Origin: Bacteroidetes bacterium 46-16
Lineage (GTDB): Bacteria > Bacteroidota > Bacteroidia > Chitinophagales > Chitinophagaceae
Direction of reading: 5' to 3'
DNA length: 64,000 nt
NCBI GenBank assembly: GCA_001897835.1
Contig: MKUN01000053.1
Location: forward strand, 124,001 to 188,000
The position numbers and the translations under genes were made by a program. Each line of letters opens with the position of its first letter. The first letter of the stretch is position 1. Shown one piece after another: positions 44,806 through 54,367 of this stretch. The notes under the pieces were generated by a model. That model was not told where the DNA came from. It was given only the letters and a program-made list of their open reading frames with translations, and did not search any database.

Positions 44806-45957
44806 TCAGGCGGGTTCCTGGTCGTAAACCTTCAGCTCGTTATACAGGGTATCGCGCTCCACGGGTGTGCGGCCAACGGCGCTGATCATGTCGCAAAGCT
44901 CTTCGGTGCTCATGGCCGGGGTCTGCTCTTCAGAGCCGGCCATGGTATAGATCTTCGTAGTATCGTCGATGGTGCCATCGAGGTCGTTAACGCCGAAGGA
45001 GAGGGTAAGCTGTGCCGTTTGCCTGCCCAGCATGGGCCAGTAGGCCTTCAGGTTGCGGACGTTGTCCATATAGATACGGGCAATGGCATAGAGGCGCAGG
45101 TCTTCGATAATGCTGCTCTCGGGCACATGGCTCATGTCATTATCCTTATTGCGGAATTTGAGGGGTATGAAGCAGTTGAAGCCTTTGGTCTCGTCCTGCA
45201 GGGCGCGCAGGCGGCTCATATGGTCCACGCGGTGCTCATACTGCTCTATATGGCCGTAGAGCATGGTGGCATTGGTGTGCATGCCCAGCCTGTGGGCTGT
45301 GCCATGTATATCGAGCCAGCCATCGGCATCCACCTTATCGGCGCATATCTCGTTGCGCACATCGGGGTGAAAGATCTCGGCGCCGCCGCCGGGCAGCGAT
45401 TGCAGGCCGGCTTCCTTCATTTTTTGCAGCCCTTCTTCCACGCTCAGCTTCGCCTTGCGGAACATATAGTCGAGCTCCACGGCGGTAAAGCCTTTCAGGT
45501 GCAGGTCGGGGCGGTGGGCATGTATCCTGCTCAGCAGCTCGCAGAAAAACTCGAGGTTCATCTTGGGGTGCACGCCACCCACTATATGCACTTCGGTAAC
45601 GGGCTGCCCGTCGTACCTGCGCACCATGTCCATCATTTGCTCCATGCTCATTTCCCAGCCCTCATCGCGGTGCTTGTACTGGCGCGAGTAGGAGCAGAAG
45701 TTGCAGGTGAAGACGCAGACATTGGTGGGCTCGATATGAAAATTGCGGTTAAAGTACACTTTGCCGTTGTGCAGGCGCGCGGCTATATGGTTGGCCAGTG
45801 CACCTACAAAACCCAGCTCGCCTTTTTGAAAAAGCAGGAGGCATTCGTCATCTGTTATTCGCTGGCTGTTCTTTACTTTACCTGCTATCTTTTGCAGTGC
45901 GGGGTCGAGGTCGGATCGTTTGAGTACATCTGCAAGATCGAGCTGTGTGACTATCAT
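44806..45957 (-). CDS. mqnE: Aminofutalosine synthase (radical SAM)
   Basis: The 383-aa protein has the radical-SAM cluster motif CVFTCNFC (CxxxCxxC) in FHIEPTNVCVFTCNFCSYSR, then EVHIVGGVHP and SLPGGGAEIF, which favour MqnE over MqnC. It joins a chorismate-derived enolpyruvyl benzoate to SAM to give 6-amino-6-deoxyfutalosine, a step of the futalosine route to menaquinone. No other mqn gene is in this window, so the pathway is scattered. Full length. Confidence 0.92.
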   Translation of the reverse strand: MIVTQLDLADVLKRSDLDPALQKIAGKVKNSQRITDDECLLLFQKGELGFVGALANHIAARLHNGKVYFNRNFHIEPTNVCVFTCNFCSYSRQYKHRDEGWEMSMEQMMDMVRRYDGQPVTEVHIVGGVHPKMNLEFFCELLSRIHAHRPDLHLKGFTAVELDYMFRKAKLSVEEGLQKMKEAGLQSLPGGGAEIFHPDVRNEICADKVDADGWLDIHGTAHRLGMHTNATMLYGHIEQYEHRVDHMSRLRALQDETKGFNCFIPLKFRNKDNDMSHVPESSIIEDLRLYAIARIYMDNVRNLKAYWPMLGRQTAQLTLSFGVNDLDGTIDDTTKIYTMAGSEEQTPAMSTEELCDMISAVGRTPVERDTLYNELKVYDQEPA

Positions 45958-46074
45958 ACTGTAAAATTAGGGAATTTGCGTTTGGCAAAAGATGATCTTT
46001 AACGGGGGTTATGGTTACCCGCAGGGTAGCGGCCTGTGCGCCACAGGGTATGGAAATTAGCTATATGCTTTCAG

Positions 46075-46677
46075 CTATTTTTTCTTTTTGCGGCTGTTTA
46101 TCTCGTCGCGTATGTTGATGGCCCGCACATAATCTTCCTGTTCCAGCACTTGCTGCAGCAAGGTCTCCAGCTCCTCTAAGTTCATGTTTTTCAGGTCGCT
46201 ATCGCTGGTTACTTTACTTGCAGGTGTAGCTGTTGCCTCGGCAGCGCCTTCCTCGCCGCCTTCGGGCTGATCAAGGTAGAGGCCTGCGGCTTCGAGTATA
46301 TTCTCGTAGGTATAGATGCGGCAGTTGGCCCGCACGGCCAGGGCCAGGGCATCGGATGTACGGGAGTCTATTTCCACCTCTTCGCCATCGGCCTGGCAGA
46401 GGAGCTTGGCAAAGAATATGCCCTCTTCTAACTTATATATGATAACTTCTGTAAGATCGATGCTAAAGGTAGTCATGAAATTAGCGAAAAGATCGTGGGT
46501 GAGGGGGCGGCTGGGCTGCATACGCTCCAGGGCCACTGCAATGGCCTGTGCCTCAAAACCACCGATAACTATAGGTAAACGCCTTAATCCATTCACTTCG
46601 CCCAGCACCACTGCATAGGAATGTGTTTGCGTAATACTATGCGATAATGCGACAATCTCCAGTTCTATTTTTTTCAT
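46075..46677 (-). CDS. Bifunctional nuclease family protein (DUF151) with UVR-like tail
   Basis: The 200-aa protein from the ATG at 46677 (MKKIELEIVAL) has a DUF151 / BFN domain with SYAVVLGEVNGLRRLPIVIG, FEAQAIAVALE and EIDSRTSDALALAVRANCRIY. A C-terminal UvrB/UvrC-like helical motif (ELETLLQQVLEQEDYVRAINIRDEI) follows. Plant homologues of the domain show DNase/RNase activity; the bacterial role is unclear. The longer start at 46710 is less likely. Length is typical for Bacteroidota. Confidence 0.85.
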   Translation of the reverse strand: MKKIELEIVALSHSITQTHSYAVVLGEVNGLRRLPIVIGGFEAQAIAVALERMQPSRPLTHDLFANFMTTFSIDLTEVIIYKLEEGIFFAKLLCQADGEEVEIDSRTSDALALAVRANCRIYTYENILEAAGLYLDQPEGGEEGAAEATATPASKVTSDSDLKNMNLEELETLLQQVLEQEDYVRAINIRDEINSRKKKK

Positions 46678-46746
46678 TATTTGTTCTATTCGTGCTTCAA
46701 CATATATCAATCGTGAAGATAGGGCATTTTTTTTACAAAAGCCTTA

Positions 46747-49263
46747 TCAGAAAAGGGTTGGCTGCCCGCTTTCATCGGCCTCATCTTCACCGTTCGCCAG
46801 CAGCGATATTTCCTTCAGTTCCGTACCTGCAATTTTTGTGCCCACGGTCTTCCAGCCGGTCACATCTATGCTTTCGGCAAGGGTCATTTCCTCTTCGGTC
46901 ATATCGGCCTTTTTCTTGCCGCTCTTCAGCAGCAGCACCGGGTCGGGCCGGGTGGTCACCAGCTCCAGGTAATTGCCCTCGCCCTCCTTGATGAAGGAGT
47001 ACCTGTTCTTGAGGCCCTGCGACTCTACCAGGAAGCGCTTGGCGTAGAACTGCCCCGACTTTTTATCAAAATACACGGCACTCACTACCTTCTCGGGGTT
47101 GAACTTTTCGATGAGCACCAGCGAGTCGATATCGTAGCGGTTGAGCAGTTCGAAGTCGGTGAGCTCATAGCTGCCGTCTTTATAGAAGGCAATGATGCGG
47201 TCGCCATCTTCGAAACGGCCCAGTGCAATACCATTGCCGTCTTTATTGAGCCTGCCCACGGCATCATCGAACCAGAGCTTGATGCCCAGCAGGGTAGAGC
47301 GGCCCTTTTCCTTGAGCTTTACACTCTTGATGGGATACTTGGTCACCTGGTTGCCCTGTGCGCTGCGGCCCTTTATCTCGATCTCTTCGAAGTAGAAGTC
47401 GAACACCTTGTTGCGGGCCTTGCTGCCGGGGCTAAGGGTGATGGCCACTACCTCGGCCTCGCCATTGGGGTTGGCGGTAAAGTAATGCACTTTGCTGCCG
47501 TTATTGCCCTTGGTCAGGTCATACTCCTTATCGCGGGTGATGCCCGTTACGTTGAAGCGCTTGCTGTAGGATACGCCCGATTTGCCATCGAGGTATATCA
47601 TATTATACGTAGTGCGCTCATCGCCCTTCTGGAAGATGGCTATGTGGATGATGTCTTTACCTACAAAGGTCTTGTCGGCCACTTTGGTCACCATCATCTT
47701 ACCATCCTTACGGAAGACGATGATGTTATCGAGATCGGAGCAGTCGGCCACGAACTCGTCCTTCTTCAGGCCGGTGCCTATAAAGCCTTCTTTGTAGTTG
47801 GCATAGAGCTTTGCATTGGCAATGGCCACAACGGTAGCCTGTATGGTCTCAAAGGGGCGTATCTCGGTCTTGCGTTCGCGGCCCTTGCCGTATTTTTTGA
47901 GCAGGTTCTCGTAATAGGATATGGCGTAGTCGGTAAGGTGTTCTATATTATATTTCACCTGCTCTATTTCGGCCTCCACGCCTTTTATATGCTCATCGGC
48001 CTTAAAGGAGTCGTATTTGGAGATGCGTTTGATGCGCAGTTCGGTAAGCTTCACAATATCTTCTGTAGTGACCTCGCGGCGCAGTTTTTTCTTGTATGGT
48101 TTCAGCCCGTTGTCAATGGCCTCCAAAACACCTTCCCAGGTGGTTTGGTCTTCTATATCGCGGTAAATACGTTTCTCGATGAATATCTTTTCGAGCGAAG
48201 AAAAATGCCAGTCCTCTTCCAGTTCGCCCAGTTTTATCTGCAGTTCTTTCAGCAGCAGTTCCCTGGTATGGTTAACCGAGTGCTTCAGCAGGTCGGCAGC
48301 GCCTACGAAGTGGGGCTTATCAGCTATGATGACGCAGGCATTGGGCGATATGGATATCTCGCAGTCGGTAAAGGCGTAGAGCGCATCGATGGCCTGGTCG
48401 GTAGTGACACCGGGGGCCAGCTGCACGATGAGTTCCACATCTTTGGCCGTGTTATCTGTTACGCTCTTTATTTTGATCTTGCCATTGTCATTGGCTTTAA
48501 GTATGCTATCTACCAGCTGGGTGGTGGTAACGCCATAGGGCACATCGCGAATGGCCAGCGACTTCTTGTCCACCTCTTCTATACGGGCGCGCACGCGTAC
48601 TTTACCTCCGCGGGCGCCATCATTGTAATTGCTTACATCGATCATGCCGCCTGTATTGAAGTCGGGGTAGAGCTCAAATTTCTTTCCTTTCAGGTGCTTT
48701 ATGGCTGCTTCGAGTATCTCGCAAAAGTTGTGCGGTAATATCTTGGTAGAGAGGCCCACTGCGATACCATCGGCGCCCTGTGCCAGTAGCAGGGGAAACT
48801 TCATGGGCAGCGTTACGGGCTCGTTCTTGCGGCCATCGTAGCTAAGCTGCCATTCGGTGGTCTTGGCATTAAAGGCTACTTCGAGTGCGAATTTTGAGAG
48901 GCGCGCCTCAATGTAACGAGCTGCCGCCGCACTGTCGCCGGTGCGCACATCGCCCCAGTTACCCTGTGTTTCTATCAGCAGGTCTTTCTGGCCTAGGTTG
49001 GTAATGGCATCGCTGATGGATGCATCGCCATGCGGGTGGTATTGCATGGTTTGCCCGATGATATTGGCCACCTTGTTGAAGCGGCCATCGTCCATCTCCT
49101 TCATAGCATGGAGGATGCGGCGCTGCACAGGCTTCAGGCCATCTTCAATTGCAGGCACGGCCCGCTCCAGTATCACATAGCTGGCATAATCGAGGAACCA
49201 GCTCTCGTACATTTCATTGATAAAGACGGAATTCTGCTCGGTGTTATTAGTATTATCAGGCAT
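46747..49263 (-). CDS. parC: DNA topoisomerase IV subunit A (GyrA/ParC family)
   Basis: The 838-aa protein has DYASYVILERAVPAIEDGLKPVQRRIL, the winged-helix segment with HPHGDASISDAI, and the catalytic tyrosine in AAARYIEARLSKFALEV. A long coiled-coil region follows, and then a C-terminal wrap domain with weak GyrA-box blades. The absence of a clear GyrA box (QRRGGKG) favours topoisomerase IV over gyrase. It decatenates daughter chromosomes. A parE partner is not in the window. Confidence 0.92.
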   Translation of the reverse strand: MPDNTNNTEQNSVFINEMYESWFLDYASYVILERAVPAIEDGLKPVQRRILHAMKEMDDGRFNKVANIIGQTMQYHPHGDASISDAITNLGQKDLLIETQGNWGDVRTGDSAAAARYIEARLSKFALEVAFNAKTTEWQLSYDGRKNEPVTLPMKFPLLLAQGADGIAVGLSTKILPHNFCEILEAAIKHLKGKKFELYPDFNTGGMIDVSNYNDGARGGKVRVRARIEEVDKKSLAIRDVPYGVTTTQLVDSILKANDNGKIKIKSVTDNTAKDVELIVQLAPGVTTDQAIDALYAFTDCEISISPNACVIIADKPHFVGAADLLKHSVNHTRELLLKELQIKLGELEEDWHFSSLEKIFIEKRIYRDIEDQTTWEGVLEAIDNGLKPYKKKLRREVTTEDIVKLTELRIKRISKYDSFKADEHIKGVEAEIEQVKYNIEHLTDYAISYYENLLKKYGKGRERKTEIRPFETIQATVVAIANAKLYANYKEGFIGTGLKKDEFVADCSDLDNIIVFRKDGKMMVTKVADKTFVGKDIIHIAIFQKGDERTTYNMIYLDGKSGVSYSKRFNVTGITRDKEYDLTKGNNGSKVHYFTANPNGEAEVVAITLSPGSKARNKVFDFYFEEIEIKGRSAQGNQVTKYPIKSVKLKEKGRSTLLGIKLWFDDAVGRLNKDGNGIALGRFEDGDRIIAFYKDGSYELTDFELLNRYDIDSLVLIEKFNPEKVVSAVYFDKKSGQFYAKRFLVESQGLKNRYSFIKEGEGNYLELVTTRPDPVLLLKSGKKKADMTEEEMTLAESIDVTGWKTVGTKIAGTELKEISLLANGEDEADESGQPTLF

Positions 49264-49298
49264 CTGGTATTTAAAAGGAGGTATTTAAGGACCGTGTG

Positions 49299-49306
49299 CA
49301 AAAGTA
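49299..49306 (-). promoter_or_regulatory. -7 promoter box of parC
   Basis: TACTTTTG on the minus strand fits TAnnTTTG, 35 bp before the ATG of parC. An AAAAGGAGG-like stretch close to the start on the plus strand is incidental. Confidence 0.55.
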
Positions 49307-49429
49307 ATGTTTTAGCCATTTTTTGGTAAATCAGCCGGGATAATGTGTATAAGTTGTACAAAAAATCAGGGTTTTGGGGTATTTTATAATGTGTGGAAAG
49401 GTGCTTGCTTTACATAAAAATCAAATAAT

Positions 49430-50092
49430 ATGAAAACAAAGCAACTTATCCTGGTAACGGGTATATGCATGGCCGCGCAGGCTTCTTTGGGGCAAAAAAT
49501 ATCATGGGATAGTGGTGAAGATCTCGCATTCCTGAAGGGGCAGAAAGAATTTGCCATAGAATACGATTACACTAATGTAACTGTAAAGGGCGAAAAGGAG
49601 GTTGATTATCTAAACACCCGGCGTGCTGAGCTCAATAAAGACAAGGCCGGGGATGGCGATGAATTCGTGGAAGAGTGGACCAAGGCAAGGCAAACCAAGT
49701 ACCAGCCGCATTTTGAGAAAGAGTTCAATAAACGAGTAAGGGATAGTGCTATACAGGTGAAACCGGGCAGCAATGCAATGTACACCTTGATTATAGTAAC
49801 AAATGATATGCAGTTAGGTAAAGGCTCGGCATTCGGGAAGAAACCGGCCGAGGTGAACTTTACCCTGAAATTTGTAGAAACTGCTAATAAAGATAAGGTA
49901 ATGGCCCAAGGCCAGCTTAAGGATGTAAAGGGGGAAGTGGATGCACCAAGAGGTTCAGGTTTTATCCCGGGGGCAGGCGGCGTAATGAGTATGACCGCTC
50001 ATGTAATGAACAAAGAATACTCGAACAGGATAGCAGAAAGCTATGAGAAAACGGGGCTGGTACTGGCAAAATATATTTCGAAGAAATTATAA
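49430..50092 (+). CDS. Secreted hypothetical protein
   Basis: A 220-aa protein with a signal peptide (AAQASLGQ cleavage region). The mature part has repeated KxK-rich segments, a strand-rich centre (AMYTLIIVTNDMQLGKGS, VNFTLKFVETANKDKVMAQGQL) and a glycine-rich loop GSGFIPGAGGVMSM near the end, a pattern seen in several Bacteroidota periplasmic proteins annotated only as hypothetical. Own transcription unit with a strong terminator after it. Confidence 0.65.
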   Translation: MKTKQLILVTGICMAAQASLGQKISWDSGEDLAFLKGQKEFAIEYDYTNVTVKGEKEVDYLNTRRAELNKDKAGDGDEFVEEWTKARQTKYQPHFEKEFNKRVRDSAIQVKPGSNAMYTLIIVTNDMQLGKGSAFGKKPAEVNFTLKFVETANKDKVMAQGQLKDVKGEVDAPRGSGFIPGAGGVMSMTAHVMNKEYSNRIAESYEKTGLVLAKYISKKL

Positions 50093-50113
50093 GGCGGATA
50101 AACTGCAAAAGAA

Positions 50114-50142
50114 AAAGCCTCCCTGTACAGCAGGGAGGCTTT
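50114..50142. terminator. Bidirectional terminator
   Basis: A 12-bp stem AAAGCCTCCCTG / CAGGGAGGCTTT with a 5-nt loop between two convergent genes. Confidence 0.85.
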
Positions 50143-50160
50143 CTTATTGGACTATAATTA

Positions 50161-50595
50161 CTAAGGATTATACACGTCGAGCGTAAGGGTAAGGCTGTTC
50201 TTACCACCTTCCTTATTCTCAACTACAAAATTGTAACGTTCTTTACCATTGCGTTTGCGGGTGTAGATCGAGTATATTTTCTTAAAGGTGTCTTTATAGT
50301 TCTGTATATCTTCCGTAAACAACTGGTGGTACACAGAGCTATCATCATAAGCTACGTTTATATAGAACTTGGTGAGCACATCGTCAACTGAGCCTTTATA
50401 GGCTTTGATACCAAAGAATATTTGCGTGTCCTGCGATACCGGTATCATATTGAAATTAGTAATACCGTTGGTTATGAACGCAGTGGAATCAGCCCTGTAT
50501 TGGATATAAGGGATGACCGTAGTCTTTTTGGTACAAGAGACAATGACACAGGTAGTTAAAAGTGCAATAACTGCGGCTTTTAAAAGTAGTTTCAT
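50161..50595 (-). CDS. Lipoprotein, paralogue of its upstream neighbour
   Basis: The 144-aa protein starts MKLLLKAAVIALLTTCVIVSC with the lipobox VSC (Cys 21) and has an immunoglobulin-like beta pattern including DVLTKFYINVAYDDSSVYH and a final NFVVENKEGGKNSLTLTLDV. The same segments recur in the 138-aa lipoprotein at 50754-51170, so the two arose by duplication. The frame is open to 50646, but the signal peptide fixes the start. Role unknown; outer-membrane anchored. Confidence 0.7.
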   Translation of the reverse strand: MKLLLKAAVIALLTTCVIVSCTKKTTVIPYIQYRADSTAFITNGITNFNMIPVSQDTQIFFGIKAYKGSVDDVLTKFYINVAYDDSSVYHQLFTEDIQNYKDTFKKIYSIYTRKRNGKERYNFVVENKEGGKNSLTLTLDVYNP

Positions 50596-50753
50596 GAATT
50601 TTCCTTTTTTTATGCAAAAATATTCAACGGTTTTTAAAACCGGCAAACAAATTCAAAGCCTAATATACTTATCATTTTATAATAATCATAGCATCGCCCC
50701 GGTTTTGGAACAAATATTCTGCATTAATATGAAAATTAAAGCTCCGGACAAAG

Positions 50754-51170
50754 CTACGGTACCGTAATGGTAAGGCTTACGCTATTGGTAAGACCATCCT
50801 TATTTACCACGGTAAAGGTATACTTTTCGGTACCTGCCTGCGCACGGGTAGTGAAGGTATAGTCATTGTCATAATTATCGCCTTCGCTTCCGCTAAGGTC
50901 TTTGGTGGACACTGTTTCGGCGGCAGCACCATCATAGGAGCGCGTGATGGTATACTTGGTCAACACATCTTTTTTCTCCGATTTTGATGCGGTGATGCCG
51001 ATGGTAGCTGATGTACTTTGGGCTATGGTAGCATCCGCCGAGGTGTAGCTGCCGCCGGTTTTAAAAGCAATGTTGGGTAGTTTCCCTTCATCTTTTTCGC
51101 AAGAGGCGAAGGAAAGGGACATAATAGCTATAATAAGTAGTGAAGACACTACATGTAGAATCTTTTTCAT
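50754..51170 (-). CDS. Lipoprotein, paralogue of its downstream neighbour
   Basis: The 138-aa protein has a signal peptide with lipobox FASC (Cys 24) and an Ig-like domain with DVLTKYTITRSYDGAAAET and KYTFTVVNKDGLTNSVSLTITV, matching the 144-aa lipoprotein downstream. Such small lipoproteins with one Ig-like domain are frequent in Bacteroidota and are unassigned. The gap to the next gene is 158 bp, so co-transcription is uncertain. Confidence 0.72.
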   Translation of the reverse strand: MKKILHVVSSLLIIAIMSLSFASCEKDEGKLPNIAFKTGGSYTSADATIAQSTSATIGITASKSEKKDVLTKYTITRSYDGAAAETVSTKDLSGSEGDNYDNDYTFTTRAQAGTEKYTFTVVNKDGLTNSVSLTITVP

Positions 51171-51233
51171 TTTACAATGATTTAAATGTATTTAGAATTG
51201 TTTCATGGGAATTTGATATAGGGGCCGGCCTTT

Positions 51234-51776
51234 TTATCCGATAAAAGCGTGGCGCGGCGGCTGTATAATACTGGCAGCAAATCCCTTGTGCAGGAAGTAG
51301 TTGTTGGATATGGGATATTGGCATCCCCTGATCTCCGGGAAAAAAATGTTCGTTTTGTATTGGGTATAATGCAATATTACCGGCCACCAGCAACAAGCCA
51401 GCTTTGTGTTCTTTACACTTTGACCGTGCTGTAACTGTGCGAATATGGTTTTATCCAGCTTTGTTTCTTCCTTATCTTCTAAAACGGTACAGGCTATACT
51501 GTTTTCCTGTATTTCGAAGCGGGCAACATCATAATATTCACCCTCTATATTCAGCTCTTTGCTGCGCGGATCGTAGCATTTATTAAAGGTTTCCCGGTCG
51601 AGACAAAGCTGCCTGAGTGCTTTTGCACTGCCGTGATCTATGGTCTCTCTTTGTTCGCTGTGCACGCGGGATAGCGATATGGTATAAAACAGGGGATAAA
51701 TAAAATGGAGTGCCCATACCGCCATAAGGAGGAAGAGTGAAGCATTCAGACCATATTTTGCCGCGCGTTTTGCCAA
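51234..51776 (-). CDS. Membrane-anchored hypothetical protein paired with a TonB receptor
   Basis: A 180-aa protein with one N-terminal membrane helix (ASLFLLMAVWALHFIYPLFYTISL) and a periplasmic domain containing Cys-rich and aromatic patches (KLACCWWPVILHYTQ). It starts with TTG directly after the TonB receptor stop (TAG then TTG, no gap), so it is translated by coupling. Function is unknown. The tight pairing suggests a partner of the receptor, such as an assembly or ligand-handling factor. TTG as start is inferred. Confidence 0.6.
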   Translation of the reverse strand: MAKRAAKYGLNASLFLLMAVWALHFIYPLFYTISLSRVHSEQRETIDHGSAKALRQLCLDRETFNKCYDPRSKELNIEGEYYDVARFEIQENSIACTVLEDKEETKLDKTIFAQLQHGQSVKNTKLACCWWPVILHYTQYKTNIFFPEIRGCQYPISNNYFLHKGFAASIIQPPRHAFIG

Positions 51777-53807
51777 CTAAAGGCCAAGTTTGGTGTTTAA
51801 AGATAAAACAAAATTTATCCCCTCGTTATTAATTGCCGGGTTAAATAAAGAGGGATCGGCGAGGCGGGAGAGATGGTCGTGGTATGTCTTGTTGAGTATA
51901 TTATGTACCGCAAAGTTCCATTTATATTCATGCTTACCCCAGTTGGCTGTAAGGCCGCAATAGAGGTTGAGCAGGCCATAATCGGTAGTAGCCGTCTCGA
52001 ATTGTGCGGGGCGGTCCTGGGGCAGGGCATATTCAAATTCGGGCTCGATAGATAATGATCTATACAGCCGGTTGATATCGGTAAGGAAGATAATCGAGAC
52101 CCTGTTCTTATCGGCAGGGATGAAGGGCAGGTAGCCGCCGGTGCTGAGGCTACCCCTCGTGGTGCAAAAACTTTCTTTAAGCTGCAAGCCTGGGAGGTAT
52201 TCGGGCTTATAGATCATAACGAATTCGCCGCCGTATATCGTGGCATCCTGCTGCCTGAAATCATATATGGGAAAGCCAAAAAAATTAAGCGGGTCTTTAT
52301 CGAGGTATATATAGTTCCAGAATTTATTGTAATAGCCGGATGCGGAAAGGAAAAGTTGTTTCGTGCTTAACTCCAGCGAGATGTCTGTATTGATGTTCTT
52401 CTCCAGTTCCAGGTTAGGGTCACCGATCTCGTAACGGTAATAGCCTTCATGCAGGCCATCGGACGAAAGCTCTGCGAGATTGCCCATCCTGTCGCCTGTG
52501 GATACGTTGCCTTTTATATTCAGCCAGCGGTTGGGATTGTAACTTATGCCCAGCATACCATTACCGGTAATATGGCCTACGTTAAATGGTTGTACATTTT
52601 TTGAGGGGCCATTAAGCGGTGGTGTAAAATAGGTTTTGATCTTTTTGTAATTGCCGCCTATGCCTGCCTCCAGCACTACCTGGCTAAGACTTAACCTGAG
52701 GAAGCCAGACAGGTTAGCCTCGAGCATATCGGCATTGGGTATGAGGATGCGCTTACCATAATTGGTATTGTTCTCGTAGGTAAATTGTTCGTTGGCAATG
52801 AAGAGGAGCCTGTTAGTAAGGGGTTTCTCCCATTTGGCATTTTGCAGGCCCGAAAGCAGGTGCATGTTCAGGCTTATCTCGCCGCCACCTTCGTCTTCCA
52901 TCCGCAGGTTGCTCTGTGCACCTACATTGATCTTAAGGGTGGAAGACTTAAGAAGCAGGGTGTTCTGTGAACTTAAAATATTGAGCAGTACATTATGGTG
53001 GGGGCCACCATTCTCACCTTCCATATTGCGCGACCAGCGGGCATCTGGCTCAAAGAATTTATTGAGGTCGGGTGTAATGAAGCCAAACTGGTTGAAGGAA
53101 AGGTTGTAAGAATTATTCTGTATCCAGTTCCCCCGTTTATTGCCCGAACCGAGTTTCAGGTAATAACCTTTGTTCCTTGAATTCAACACACGGTCTCCAT
53201 TGCCATCTGTATAGTCGGCATGGCTTTCGAAACCTAAGCGTATGCGGCGCCATTTATTTCCCCTGAGGGTGGCATAACCAATGTCGGTAAGTGTGCCGAG
53301 CGTATTGGAAAAGAAGCGGGTATTAATATCAAGGAACTTGCCTTGCTGAGCGGGTGTTTCTTCGATCACGTTGATCACACCACCAATTGCATCGGTGCCA
53401 TATAATATAGACACGGGACCACGTATCAATTCTACCCGGTCGATACCAATTTGCGATATGCCGAGGCCATGCTCGTCCTGGAACTGCTGGTTATCGAAAC
53501 GGAGGCCTGAGAAGAGTACCAGGATACGGTTGCCATACAAGCCACGGATAACCGGTTTGGATATGGCATTACCAGTAGTTACCTGGCCTATACCGGGAAT
53601 ATTGGAAAGGGCATCGGAGAGATTGAAGGGGGCCTTTTTATCCAGCTCTTCGAGTGAATAGGGCTCTATGTGAACGGATGTTTGTTTGGCCTGCGACTCC
53701 TGTATGCCCGTGATGGTCACTTCATCCAGCTTCTGTGCTGTATCGGCCTGGGCAAGGGCCTGTACGGTTATACAGGTGAACAATAAAATAAGCGATAGCC
53801 TGTGCAT
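51777..53807 (-). CDS. TonB-dependent receptor
   Basis: The 676-aa outer-membrane protein has a signal peptide (VQALAQ) and a TonB-box-like DEVTITG near residue 27. The plug domain (ALSNIPGIGQVTTG, KPVIRGLYGNRILVLFSGLRFDNQ, VELIRGPVSILYGTDAIGGVINV) is followed by a ~22-strand barrel. No CarboxypepD_reg or STN domain is present, so it resembles cobalamin/siderophore/copper-type receptors more than SusC. The ligand is unknown. It is in an operon with the TTG-started gene downstream and, 33 bp upstream, the 170-aa gene. Confidence 0.88.
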   Translation of the reverse strand: MHRLSLILLFTCITVQALAQADTAQKLDEVTITGIQESQAKQTSVHIEPYSLEELDKKAPFNLSDALSNIPGIGQVTTGNAISKPVIRGLYGNRILVLFSGLRFDNQQFQDEHGLGISQIGIDRVELIRGPVSILYGTDAIGGVINVIEETPAQQGKFLDINTRFFSNTLGTLTDIGYATLRGNKWRRIRLGFESHADYTDGNGDRVLNSRNKGYYLKLGSGNKRGNWIQNNSYNLSFNQFGFITPDLNKFFEPDARWSRNMEGENGGPHHNVLLNILSSQNTLLLKSSTLKINVGAQSNLRMEDEGGGEISLNMHLLSGLQNAKWEKPLTNRLLFIANEQFTYENNTNYGKRILIPNADMLEANLSGFLRLSLSQVVLEAGIGGNYKKIKTYFTPPLNGPSKNVQPFNVGHITGNGMLGISYNPNRWLNIKGNVSTGDRMGNLAELSSDGLHEGYYRYEIGDPNLELEKNINTDISLELSTKQLFLSASGYYNKFWNYIYLDKDPLNFFGFPIYDFRQQDATIYGGEFVMIYKPEYLPGLQLKESFCTTRGSLSTGGYLPFIPADKNRVSIIFLTDINRLYRSLSIEPEFEYALPQDRPAQFETATTDYGLLNLYCGLTANWGKHEYKWNFAVHNILNKTYHDHLSRLADPSLFNPAINNEGINFVLSLNTKLGL

Positions 53808-53840
53808 GATGCATAAAGATAAGGAGATGCGGTAAAAGCG

Positions 53841-54353
53841 CTAGGCGGCAGCAAAAGAAACACGACCGGCCAACCAGCTTTTATGCAGGGGAACAAGCCA
53901 GTGCTCCAGCAATTCGGCTTTTGTGCCTATGACATTATTGAACAGTAAAGTGTCTTTGTTAATATATCCTTTGTCGATAGCATACTGCACCTGGTTGAAG
54001 GGGAGCATTTGTGCTTTGCCTTCAATAAGGAAAGTGATCGTCATCCTGTCGAAAAAGTTGACACTATACTGGCGCTCAAGGCTTTTTATAACCCGTACGG
54101 AACTATCCGTACTGCAGCCGCTTACGGAAGCATCGCTTTCATCGGCCATAATTACAACAAACTGGCGGAACAGGAGCCCTGCCCAGCCTTTGACCGGCGT
54201 GCCGTGTGTATGCCACTGGGTATAAAACTGGTAAAGCTGTTCGTTGATCTCTTTTTCTTCTTTTTCCACAAAGGGCCGGCTGCTTTGGTATATCCATACT
54301 CTTGAGCTATCGTGAAAACCGGCCGGTATTTTGTCCTGTATCTCCTGTTGCAT
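53841..54353 (-). CDS. Conserved Bacteroidota protein (mislabelled 'ABC transporter ATPase' in databases)
   Basis: The 170-aa protein has the pattern of a Bacteroidota-wide family: SRVWIYQSSRPF, an HGTPVKGWAGLLF-type middle, VSGCSTDSSVRVIKSLERQ with a conserved cysteine, and FFDRMTITFLIEG. I recall such proteins annotated as ABC transporter ATPase, but no Walker A or signature motif is present, so that label is unsupported. Cytoplasmic, role unknown. It lies between the frameshifted membrane gene and the TonB receptor on the same strand. Confidence 0.78.
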   Translation of the reverse strand: MQQEIQDKIPAGFHDSSRVWIYQSSRPFVEKEEKEINEQLYQFYTQWHTHGTPVKGWAGLLFRQFVVIMADESDASVSGCSTDSSVRVIKSLERQYSVNFFDRMTITFLIEGKAQMLPFNQVQYAIDKGYINKDTLLFNNVIGTKAELLEHWLVPLHKSWLAGRVSFAAA

Positions 54354-54367
54354 GCTGCAAAGTTACA

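Noticed and set aside
44791-46002. 403-codon plus-strand open frame opposite mqnE
   Set aside because: It is the mirror of mqnE codon bias, with no recognisable motif.
47485-48738. 417-codon plus-strand open frame opposite parC
   Set aside because: Antisense to the conserved topoisomerase subunit; shadow only.
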